Shown: in pieces, positions 1 through 9,452 of the stretch
Layout: each line of letters begins with the position of its first letter
Numbering within the stretch: position 1 is the stretch's first letter
From: Marasmius tenuissimus
Lineage: Eukaryota; Basidiomycota; Agaricomycetes; Agaricales; Marasmiaceae
Direction: 5' to 3'
DNA: 64,000 bases
Assembly: GCA_029532415.1 (NCBI GenBank)
Contig: JAQOTA010000042.1
Span: forward strand, 124,001-188,000
Notes under the pieces: generated by a model
Told to the model about the DNA's origin: nothing
Seen by the model: the letters and a program-made list of their open reading frames with translations, nothing else
Database searches by the model: none
Position numbers and translations under genes: made by a program

Positions 1-2
1 TA

Positions 3-710
3 GCCGAGTCACTTAATCGTTCCAAATCTCCAGTCCCTACTACCCATGAATACATAAATCGCCCCGCAACTACACCACCTAGAGTACGACAATGGCAGGA
101 CCAAATCGTTCACACACCTCCAAGCTCTCCCGAATCTTTTTATGGCATACAATCCTTAGAGGAGGATTACATTGAAGTACCTTCTCGCCCAACTACTGCT
201 CCACCAGATCAACCGGAAAGACTTAGTCCGGTAGATGAACAACCTGAGGTCGACCCCTGGGTTACATCTCCAAGTGATCCCCGAAACTCTCAATTCGAGA
301 ATTATGGACCCGCAGTGATTGGACTAAGGACCAATGGACCGCCTTTACACGTTGCTGATGGCACAAGTATTGGCAATATCACTTTGGTTGTCAATAACAA
401 CCAGCCATATCAAGCTACGAGGTTCGTTCAGTGGCAGAACTATAGACGCCAATTGGAAGCTTGGATAGAAGTTGAAGAAGCCACAAATTAGCGTTATCAA
501 GAAGAACTCAGAACAAGACGAGAACATCTTGTTCGCCAAACATTCCAAAGTCAGAATCAAGAACCGCTTCAATGGCATGAACGGTACTTTGATGATAGTG
601 ACTATGGAGATGGCCTTGAAGGAGTCGATAACGATTGGGCTGAAAGCAACGATCGTGGAGACTGGCAAGTTTTTCAAAGTTCTAATAGTCAAACTTTCAC
701 TAAATCCTCG
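3..710 (+). pseudogene. Upstream polyprotein region of copia copy 1, one in-frame TAG
   Basis: Reading in the same frame as pol gives an open, proline-, glutamate- and glutamine-rich region from base 3 to 710, interrupted only by TAG at 489-491. The flanking residues read ...EEATN stop RYQEEL..., so CAG to TAG is the simplest origin. This is probably the gag C-terminal part or gag-pol linker; no zinc knuckle is seen in it. Either the element is disabled by one nonsense mutation or the stop is suppressed. The first explanation is favoured because the related copies also carry point nonsense mutations. Confidence 0.6.
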
Positions 711-3700
711 ATGCAGAACTATCATATCCTAAGGAACTCAGTACCAAGGAAATGTAGTATTACTTCTGTATATGCAACGACAAAATACAAGTCGTTTTCT
801 GCTGCATTTTCGAGTGATTGTGAAGTGAGAAATATGCAAAATGCTTGGCTACTTGATAGTGGAGCATCTGCGCATATGACTCCGTATAAAACGGACTTCT
901 CAGACTATCAGACTTTAGAAATGCCAATAGGTCTTACTACATCAGCGGGTGATAAAGCAAATGTGCAAATAGTAGGCTATGGTACTGTCCTCATCCGACA
1001 TACCAATAGCGCAGGAGTGACGCAAGTCACAAAGTTATACCCAGTGATGTATAATCCCGACAGCCCACATCGTTTAATCTCTAGTGGGAAGTTCCGGAGT
1101 ATAGGTTACTATACTTTACTGGACTCTCCAGAGACTTCGATTCGGAGCAAGAAAGATGATTCTCTTTTAATGAGCTTTTACCCAAGCCATAAAGATGATC
1201 CTTTACGATGGATGAACACGAAGGTTCTTGTGGGAGAAACTTCCTTCACATCTGTTGTATCTTTCAATACTTCTGAATTATGGCACAGACGTATGGGACA
1301 CTGTGATCCCAGAGTCTTAGGAAAATTAATGGATAATGTTAAAGGGCTTCCAACGAAGTTGGTTACTTTGAAGGGAGAAACGAAACCATGCCGAGGCTGT
1401 GCCAAAGGCAAAATGGTTGCCAAATCGTACCCTTTATCCTCAAAACGAGCTAAGGATCCTCTTGAGCTCGTGCACGGTGATTTGATAGAATATCCAACTC
1501 GCTCTTACTATCAAAACGAATATGCTTTAACCTTATTTGATGATGCAACATCATATGGATGGGTATATCCAATTCGTAAAAAGAGCGATACAGATCAGAA
1601 ATTGCGCAATTGGCTAGCTCTTGTAGAGCGCCAGACTAATAAAAAGGTCAAAAGTGTGCATTTCGATCGAGGGGGGGAATTCTTTTCAAATGAGCAATGG
1701 GACTGGTATAACTCTCTAGGAATATTTCCACAAAGAGGTTCTCCCAACGTGCATGAACAGAATGGACGAGCAGAAAGATTTAATCGTACATTACGAGAAA
1801 AATCTGAAGCTATGCGTTTTCAGGCTTGTGCGCCTGAAAACTGGTGGGAATTTGCAATTTCCACAGCTGTCCATATCTACAATAGAACTCCTATTCGTTC
1901 GAGGAAATACAGAACTCCAGTTGAATTGTTTGAAAACAAGAAGCCTGATGTTTCATACTTCAGGACGTTCGGATGTGGTGCATATGCATACATACCGAAA
2001 CATAAAAATAAGCTTGCTCCACACTCTGAAGCAATGATCTTCATTGGTTACGAGAGCGGATCAAAAGCTTATCGATTCTTTCGAACAACCAACAATTCTG
2101 TATACATTACTCCACAAGCAGTTTTCGATGAAAACTGGTTTCCTAAATGTCAGAAAGAAGTGCCCGGATCCATAGAGTTTGATAAAACCGACAAACCTGT
2201 CCGGTCTATACCCTTTCCAACGTACCCATATGATGGCCATGAAGATCATCACAATGATGATGATTTCTTCAATCCTCCACCTCCACCAGGATCAGATGAT
2301 GACGATCATCAGCCTGGGGGAGATCCTCCCTTGGATCCTATCCCGGATGATAAAAGCGATGATGTGCACAACGGCAATCATCCAAATGCTGATGGATTCG
2401 GATCACCGAAAGGCTCCGATCACAATCCTAATCAGTATGGTCCGGATCCACGGTCTGCTGGTTCTTCTGGTTCGACAAATCCATTTGGATTTCGCCAAGC
2501 TGACTATGATGAGTGGGAGAACTTACAAGCTCCTCCACCAGCAGCTGTCAGAAGAAACCCTCCAAGAAGTAGAGTAACTCCCAACCGTCCGTTTAATGTT
2601 TACGGAAATCGGCATCCTGTTGAGATCGAACGCGATATCGAATCTCAAGCACGCTGGCAAAGTCAGATTAATCCGACAAATGAACCTGAAACAATACCAA
2701 ATAGGGTTCCTGATCCAGCCGCTCCTATGGACACGGATGACGATATGAGCGATCTTGCTCAGCAAGGGGGAGAAAATTACTTGGTTTACTTGCTGAATAA
2801 CGGTCATCAACTATATGGTCTTCAAGCCAGTAGTTATGATAACGTTCGTGAATGGACATACAAACAAGTCCAGAAGCGTCCTAAAGATGAACGACCATCT
2901 TGGGAAGCAGCATGCAGACTGGAATTACAATCACTCAAAGATAGAAACGTCTTTGATGTGGTAACACTACCCAAAGGCCGAAAAGCGGTGAAATCCCGCT
3001 GGGTATTTGACATCAAGTCTGATGGCCGTAAGAAGGCAAGACTTGTTGCGAAAGGATTTTCGCAGAAACAAGGGATAGACTATAACGAGTTGTTCTCTCC
3101 TGTAGTACGATTTGAAACCGTACGACTTCTATTGGCACTAGCAGCGCTTGAAGATTGGGAGATCTCTGCGCTAGACGTTAAAACAGCATTTCTGTATGGT
3201 GCCTTAGATGAGGAGATTTACATGGAACAACCTGAAGGCTTCGTTACGGACTCCAGCAAGGTTTGGAGGTTACGCAAAGCATTGTACGGATTAAAACAGG
3301 CTTCTCGTGCCTGGTGGCGTCAATGTACTGAATCCATGAAACGTCTGGGATTCAAACGATGCTTATCCGATGCTGGCGTATATGTCTTCAACAAGGATGG
3401 CAATATGGTCATTGCCGTCGTCTATGTCGACGATGCTTTATTCATGGGTCCTGATCGCAACCTTGTCAACAGACTAAAAAGCGAATTCATGAAAATCTGG
3501 GAATGCCGAGATCTAGGCGAGCCAACAGAATTTCTGCGAATGCGAATTACTCGAGATCGGAAGAATCGCAGACTGATCCTTGATCAGAGAGACTATCTTG
3601 AAAAGATAATTCGTAAATTCGGAGTTCTGAACGCCAAGACGGCATATACGCCTTTGCCAGAAGGCTATAACCCAACCCAAAACCAGGGGGAGGTTAATCC

Positions 3701-4376
3701 CGAGATTAGGCATAGATTCCAATCGGTTATCGGATCATTACTTTACTTGGCTCTCGGAACGAGACCAGACATATCCTTTGCTGTAATCAAGATGTCACAG
3801 TATGGAGCTAATCCTAATCAGGAACATCTCCAGAAGGCGCTTTACATCGTAAAATACCTTGTTCATACTGCAAAGTACGAACTTATTTACGATGGTAGAT
3901 CCAACCAAGGACTACTTGCCTTTGCTGACTCTGATTGGGCAACTGATAAAGATGATCGTCGATCACAGACTGGATATATCGTAAAGCTTGCCAATGCACC
4001 AGTTTGCTGGGTCTCTCAGCAACAGAAAATGGTTGCATTATCATCCACGGAAGCAGAGTATATGGCTCTTTCTGACTGTACACGTCAGGCTTGCTGGATG
4101 AAGTCGTTATTGAACGAATTGAACTTCCCTATTCGATCAGTTCCATGTGTTAGCGACAATCAAGGCGCTATCTTTCTCAGCAGCAATGAAGCTACTGATA
4201 AAAGAACAAAACACATCGACAATCGATACCATTTCATCAGGGAAGCAGTGGAACACGGAAAGACCCAAATCTATTTTGTGGAAACTGCTAAACAACCTGC
4301 TGATCTTCTTACGAAGAATCTTGGCAGAACAAAGTTCGAATTGTTCAGGCAATCTTTAGGATTAACATTTCACTAG
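711..4376 (+). CDS. Copia pol polyprotein (PR-IN-RT-RNase H)
   Basis: This 1221-residue frame holds the enzymes for copia-type retrotransposition. In order: aspartic protease with the DSGA motif near residues 49-52; GAG-pre-integrase HHCC-type finger (LWHRRMGH near 190, CRGCAKGK near 227); integrase core with D near 256, D in HFDRGGEF near 318 and E in NGRAERFNR near 353; a Pro/Asp-rich linker at about 510-700; reverse transcriptase from SRWVFDIKSDG near 765 to YVDD near 904; RNase H with ADSDW near 1071 and STEAEYMAL near 1112. It has no internal stop. ATG 711 is probably not the true polyprotein start because the frame continues upstream, apart from the TAG at 489. All catalytic residues seen are intact. 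Confidence 0.93.
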   Translation: MQNYHILRNSVPRKCSITSVYATTKYKSFSAAFSSDCEVRNMQNAWLLDSGASAHMTPYKTDFSDYQTLEMPIGLTTSAGDKANVQIVGYGTVLIRHTNSAGVTQVTKLYPVMYNPDSPHRLISSGKFRSIGYYTLLDSPETSIRSKKDDSLLMSFYPSHKDDPLRWMNTKVLVGETSFTSVVSFNTSELWHRRMGHCDPRVLGKLMDNVKGLPTKLVTLKGETKPCRGCAKGKMVAKSYPLSSKRAKDPLELVHGDLIEYPTRSYYQNEYALTLFDDATSYGWVYPIRKKSDTDQKLRNWLALVERQTNKKVKSVHFDRGGEFFSNEQWDWYNSLGIFPQRGSPNVHEQNGRAERFNRTLREKSEAMRFQACAPENWWEFAISTAVHIYNRTPIRSRKYRTPVELFENKKPDVSYFRTFGCGAYAYIPKHKNKLAPHSEAMIFIGYESGSKAYRFFRTTNNSVYITPQAVFDENWFPKCQKEVPGSIEFDKTDKPVRSIPFPTYPYDGHEDHHNDDDFFNPPPPPGSDDDDHQPGGDPPLDPIPDDKSDDVHNGNHPNADGFGSPKGSDHNPNQYGPDPRSAGSSGSTNPFGFRQADYDEWENLQAPPPAAVRRNPPRSRVTPNRPFNVYGNRHPVEIERDIESQARWQSQINPTNEPETIPNRVPDPAAPMDTDDDMSDLAQQGGENYLVYLLNNGHQLYGLQASSYDNVREWTYKQVQKRPKDERPSWEAACRLELQSLKDRNVFDVVTLPKGRKAVKSRWVFDIKSDGRKKARLVAKGFSQKQGIDYNELFSPVVRFETVRLLLALAALEDWEISALDVKTAFLYGALDEEIYMEQPEGFVTDSSKVWRLRKALYGLKQASRAWWRQCTESMKRLGFKRCLSDAGVYVFNKDGNMVIAVVYVDDALFMGPDRNLVNRLKSEFMKIWECRDLGEPTEFLRMRITRDRKNRRLILDQRDYLEKIIRKFGVLNAKTAYTPLPEGYNPTQNQGEVNPEIRHRFQSVIGSLLYLALGTRPDISFAVIKMSQYGANPNQEHLQKALYIVKYLVHTAKYELIYDGRSNQGLLAFADSDWATDKDDRRSQTGYIVKLANAPVCWVSQQQKMVALSSTEAEYMALSDCTRQACWMKSLLNELNFPIRSVPCVSDNQGAIFLSSNEATDKRTKHIDNRYHFIREAVEHGKTQIYFVETAKQPADLLTKNLGRTKFELFRQSLGLTFH

Positions 4377-4411
4377 TTCCATGATTGCATGATGAACTTA
4401 GTGAGGGGGAG

Positions 4412-4927
4412 TGTTGAACGTGATGGATATCATGTGATACACTATTGACGTGTTGTTTACGTGTCACACTATTTATAGAGCTACGTCTCTAGAACACTTG
4501 CGTCCTCATGCAAGTACTACGTCTCTGTCTACGTATCTCACTACGTACCTAGTAGTTTCATCATAAATGACACTATAGACAGTCGCTATCCAATAGCATA
4601 AGTAGGGCCTCCAATACATGAGGCAAACACGACTATGCTCACCAAGCATACTACCATTCATGGTAGAAGTAATTACACAGTACTAATGTCTTTTACGCCT
4701 TTAGGGCCGAATACCTACTTCTAGTAGTAGTTTCAGTTAGTGTAATACTCATTACATGTACCAGAAACTTATGTATAAAAGACTGGACGAAAGGCCTTAA
4801 GCCTTAGGACAATCTACTTGATTATCACCTCTTCTCAAGCATCTCAAGACTACAAGAACACTCTGTGTATTACCCATGTGAGGTTTACTTTGTTATACCC
4901 ACTGTGCACTTTAACTATGCTGGCTCA
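4412..4927 (+). repeat. 3' LTR of copia copy 1 (516 bp)
   Basis: It starts TGTTGAACGTG directly after the purine tract and ends ...ATGCTGGCTCA. Both borders were placed by comparison with the LTR at 45561-46082; the two sequences match through GGCTCA and diverge at the next base. It contains a TATTTATAG promoter-like box near 4469. The matching 5' LTR is outside the window, so the target duplication cannot be tested. Confidence 0.9.
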
Positions 4928-5640
4928 TTAATTTCATACTTGTGAATTCTCTGTGGTTTGAGTCGTCCCTTCAGCCAATATTGACATATTTTGAAACACT
5001 GACACCCTGAAGAATTACTTTGGATTTGTATCAGCAAAGTCAACAAATGGATATCCGAGTGGACATTGAGACACGTACTTTGGGTGTATGTAGAAGAGAG
5101 TAAACATTAAGCTTGATGGTTTCTCGTGAGATCGAAGGAAAAGTGTCTGCAGCTGGGTGATTGGCAACAGATTGATGGGTCTGTGGTGTCCTGACAAGCC
5201 ACTCGGAATTTCCCGAGAAACTGTACAGTTTCTCACGGGATCCTATAAGTGACGCGAAAAGTTTGTTTTTTATACAAGCGCAAAGTCTGCTTCGTACTTT
5301 GTTCATAAGTAAAATACCATGTGTTGTATCCTAGAGCAAGATATTACTAAATAATAAGGCTTTGAGCAAACGGACTGAGTGCCCATACCTCCATACCTTC
5401 CATACTCCCTCAGAGGTATGGACTTTTTTGCAGAAATTGGTATGGGCTGCATGGAGGAGGTAAATCATCTATACCTCCATGTGCCCCATGCCTCTCATAT
5501 ATTTCCCGTTTCACTGATGCAGTCAAGATGGACTGGGTGAAGAGTTGGATGTTGGATATGTCGTAGGCGGAGGTTAAGTTAGGGCCGTCAATAAGAGGAA
5601 GCTACAACATTACCCTCGACGGAATAGTCACAGACCAGGC
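4928..5640. other. Intergenic stretch right of copia copy 1
   Basis: I see no recognisable gene. A short inverted motif (GCCCATACC near 5393 and GGTATGGGC near 5439) within a 'cataccTCC' rich stretch at about 5390-5510 could form a hairpin, but it is too short to call an element. Confidence 0.4.
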
Positions 5641-5800
5641 GAGCTCAGTGCCCGACAACCACTACAAACTCCCATTGCTGAAACCCCACTCCTGAGCTCT
5701 TGTATGTTCCCACTGTCCTGAATATGGCGGTATTTTAATAGTAGGTAAAAATTGCATATGACAGGTATAATCCCAGCCGAGTTGGTTATCTCAAATAATA

Positions 5801-6321
5801 GGCAGTTTTCGTGACACAGTTGGCGTGCGAAAAGCATTGCGTCATACGAACGGTTCGATATTTTTCGGGATTTTGCGTTGCGTGAGGCCACCACCACACG
5901 AAAATTTTACGTGCATCTCCCATAAGAAATTGAGCTGATCAAGGAGTGTATGGCTTAGAGACACACATAGCCTTCTTACCATTGATATTCTTCTTTTTTT
6001 TCTTGCTGGCTTCACCATTAATGCTTGCTCAACACATGCTCAGCATAAACAATACTGGCTGATGCCATCACGGCAGCCGGCTAGTAGTTTCTTGCCAGTC
6101 TACAGCCCTCCTGGCCGGTTCAACGAGCATTTATGATAAATCTGATGGCTGAGTGTCTTGAAACAACACTTTTAATGACTTTCTTTTAAGAGGATTACTG
6201 TAGAATGAGAGGAATCATATGGGTTTCAAGGCTGCCTCACGCAATGCAAAATCCCGAAAAATATCGAACCGTTCGTATGACGCAATGCTTTTCGCACGCC
6301 AACCGTATCACGCAAACTACC
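5801..6321. mobile_element. 521-bp TA-flanked MITE with about 90-bp inverted ends
   Basis: The ends are inverted copies: GGCAGTTTTCGTGAC... at 5801 and the complement of GGTAGTTTGCGTGAT... ending at 6321. About 70 bp (5820-5888 against 6238-6307) are near-identical. TA sits on both outer sides (5799-5800 and 6322-6323). The homologous place in unit B, near 14690 (gtctcgaatgacgctttcg), lacks the insert, which confirms an insertion. It has no coding capacity. TA duplication with inverted ends fits a non-autonomous Tc1/mariner-like element. A truncated relative lies at 34195. Confidence 0.8.
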
Positions 6322-7139
6322 TAATGCTTTCGAGAGTCGTGTGTTGGTGTGGAAAAACCGCCGAGGTGGAAGCTGATAGTACAAAATGATATGTCACGGC
6401 CTTCGGCTGTTCCTCTCGTTATTGCTAATGATTGGCATGACCAGATTGTGGCGGAGAGTATTTCCACAGATATGAATTCTTCACGCGAGGGCAGAAACCA
6501 GAGAAAAGCCTTTACCTCCCCCTCTGTGACCTAAGGCTAACCCTCGCATGCGACAGGCCTTACCGGAGAACTAGGTTTGAACGTCAAGGAACTTGTGAAA
6601 GTATAGAATTGGTATCAGAGCGTCTTCATTTCGGTGACTCCACTCAGGAGCGTTAATTGTTGTCTCTTCGCATAATTTTCCGGTCCAATCAAACTTTTAT
6701 ACCGTGAAACCCAATAACCAATACGACGCTACACACACGGTTTGGACGACAGAAGCCTCCGCGTCCTAGTTCACTTCAAGCATCGAATCATGCCATGCGG
6801 TTATTCTGTGACTCTACTACCTATCCACGGTGACCGTGCAGCGCGACGTAATTGTCTCTTCATGATGTATAAAGTTGTGAGCCTTCTTCCGAGGCAAACT
6901 CGACAACCGAACCTGCTTGCTTAACTGGGGACTCTGGTACTCTCAGGACTGACTTCACGGTTACTCTCCGAGAGTTCGAGAATTGTTGGCTCTCTAAGTT
7001 ACATTGAGTTCAATCAGTAGTCCCAAGCAATGTGGGTAGCCTCAGTCAAAGTGATATGAAGTGGGTGGCTGGAACAAAAGATTCACGGACTCGAGTAGGC
7101 ATAGGAACAAGTTTTCAATCAGAGTTGTGTGTACATGTA

Positions 7140-9452
7140 TCACGATCTTCTCTTTCTACTGGCTCCATTCGCTCGCGCTCGTTTAGACGAAGCTGAAGAA
7201 CTGAGCCTCCCAGTCGACCGCATGAGCCTGCGAGATGACCTTCCAGTGGTCTTGATGATCTTAATGTACCTGATTATTCGGGGATTTGTTTTGGGTCGTA
7301 TCCGAGGGCGAGGGACAATATCTTTAAAGGGGACAGGGGGTGATGATATAATGATTGCCTGATACTAGCTGCTACTTACCTGTCGAGAATATGTAGTTCA
7401 AATCTTCATCTGTACTCAACTTGTTTGAGTTACGGGCTGCAGCTTCGAAAGGATCACCTGAAGCCCCAGAAATGAGCCGATGACTCGGAGCCTCCGGTAC
7501 ATAGACAGGAATTGCACCTCACCTGGTACCAACGCGGGATACCCACGTTCCCATGAGTAATTTCTACCATCCAAGCCGTAGTTCCGTGTTCTTAAATACT
7601 CGTCAACTGCCCAGTAATCCCCACTGTACCATGATGAGCCGATCCAAGACAGGACCTCCAGCCTGGGAATCTTGTTTGTCTCCCAATGCTCCTCGAATAT
7701 CGCATGTTCTCCGTTCGGGTCAAGGGACCAGTACAAAAGTGGGTCGACGATGGGATAGCGTATGGAGTACATGCCGTTGATATGCTTTATAGGAACCGGA
7801 GGGACAAAGAGATAAATGGGGGTCGAGGATGTAGAGTTATTGGGCGTTGTGCCGATCAGAGCAAATCGAACATCGGTAATGTACACTGAAGGAAATAGAG
7901 ATCAGTGGGGAACTGGAAGGGAATGGAGGGGCACTCGCCAAGGTCATTCAATGAATCAAGATAACCACTGGCAAATGGGAGAGACTGGGCAAGGTAGGCA
8001 GTACGTTGTTGAAGTGGATCCGGGAAGCACAAGGAGAAGTGAAGGTTCACTTCCACCCCGGGGTAGTTGAAAGGGAAATCAACACGCCAAGGCACTATAC
8101 ACGTCAACACAATGAAGATAGATCGGGTGGATGGACGTACCATTGGTGGAGTAGGTAGCTTCAACACCGGTGCTGAAGTTGTCAAAGCGCCAGTGAGGGG
8201 AAGGGGCAGAGGGGATGTAGGCGAGGATTTCGGGCTTGTTCCGGTCGACGACGGCCCCGAAGGTCAGAAGACCATGACGAGCGAAAGCTGAAAGATCTTT
8301 GATGTGCCTCGTTTGCCCCCATGACGCAATCACATGCAAAAAGTCGCCGAGTTGGTTTTCAAAGTAGGCGACGATCTCAGTGGGGTTGAGTCGAGGAGGT
8401 GTTTCGTGGCAAAGTGAGGTTGGTGAAAGAGTGAGTGGGGCAAGAGATAGGCTCGTGTTTGGTGGGGAGAGGGAAATGGAAGGAATGTCGTATTGCCACG
8501 CATGGGTTCTGAGGTTGAACATCCAAAAACTCCAATCGCCCAAAACCTGTTATTCAACTATTAGGAAGGCTAGTTTCATAAATAAACCACCTACAGGTAA
8601 TGTCAGGGTCTTGTCTGAATACAAAGCATAAACCGAGGTTGCCTAAAGACACCCTCAGCTGATGAAGGACATCAAAAGGCTGAACATACCTGTGTATACC
8701 AGAGGTAGTGCCATACAACCATACTCCCTTCAGCCCACATCTTGGTAGTGAATTCCAACCCATTTGCGAGTTCTTCAATGTAATTGTCAGTGTCTGCAGA
8801 TAACACCACCAACCAAAAACCCCTACCGTCATGCACAATCCATGTCGGGTGCTTGGACTGGCCTATTCCAACCAGCTGGGGGAACAGCGCCGATCTAGAC
8901 CTAGGTTAGAATACCACTCCGCGGGCAGGCATCTGGACATACCGCCGAGATGCCAGCTCTCGACATACACGCTCTGATATCTGCAACGGCTTATAAGATA
9001 CCAAGCCAGACTCTTATTAATCGTGCTTACGGTTTCAAGACCCTCTTGACACCCGTCCAGTGCCCCAACCGTTATGCTTGTGAAATTTCCTGCAAGTCCC
9101 ATAACCTCAACGTGTTGAGTGGTTTTCCTGACTCTCATTGGTTTACATTGCTGTTGTAATCCATCACCTTCTGATTCTCGCTGCTGAGGATGAACAATCA
9201 CTTCTAGAACCTGCAAAGATACATCCTTCCGCACGATGATATCGCCCATGAGTATCTTTCGAAATGTATTTCCGTACTATCCTCAGGTCAGAATAGTCCT
9301 GTCTAGTGTATGCTTCTACGCACCAATTCAATTGTATCCCCTCGAGCATTGTGATATGTATTTGTCGTCAAATTGCCGCCTATACTTTGGAAGGTTGCAT
9401 TATGGCCAATCTGGACATCTCTGGTGTCGTTGAAGACATTGACCATTGCCAT
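7140..9452 (-). CDS. Agaric-specific family protein, copy A (11 exons, about 605 aa)
   Basis: Function unknown. I assembled exons 9324-9452, 9031-9276, 8943-8980, 8827-8894 (or 8900), 8690-8793, 8595-8642, 8141-8546, 7939-8094, 7523-7885, 7380-7457 and 7140-7321. These join in frame from ATG to TGA (1818 nt). N-terminus: an ARDVHIG-like block (DTRDVQIGHNATFQSIGGN) then YGNTFRKILMGDIIVR. Middle: LFPQLVGIGQSKHP, WSFWMFNLRTHAWQYDI, FARHGLLTFGAVVDR, RTAYLAQSLPF. C-terminal part: YLFVPPVP, YWSLDPNG, YGLDGRNYSWERGYPALVP. The tail is basic (SSKRAR...SRKRRS), resembling a nuclear localisation signal. No signal peptide or membrane segment is seen. These motifs recall an abundant uncharacterised Agaricales family. 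Every exon is supported by its match to copy B. The 33-nt intron 8794-8826 and the GC donor at 7937-7938 are unusual. A TAG upstream of ATG 9452 limits the start. Confidence 0.8.

Larger units (their letters stand above)
1..4927 (+). mobile_element. Ty1/copia LTR retrotransposon, copy 1 (5' part outside window)
   Basis: Copia order is visible: protease, GAG-pre-integrase zinc finger, integrase, reverse transcriptase, RNase H, then a purine-rich tract (gtgaggggga, 4401-4410) and an LTR at 4412-4927. The 5' LTR and most of gag lie left of the window. The pol frame is open back to base 3 except for one TAG at 489-491, so the element was recently close to functional. It belongs to the same family as the element at 41463-46082: the LTRs share both ends (TGTTGAAC... 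and ...TATGCTGGCTCA) and pol is closely similar. Confidence 0.95.

Noticed and set aside
5390..5510. Repeated CATACCTCC and a short hairpin
   Set aside because: The inverted match is only about nine bases and no insertion borders are visible.
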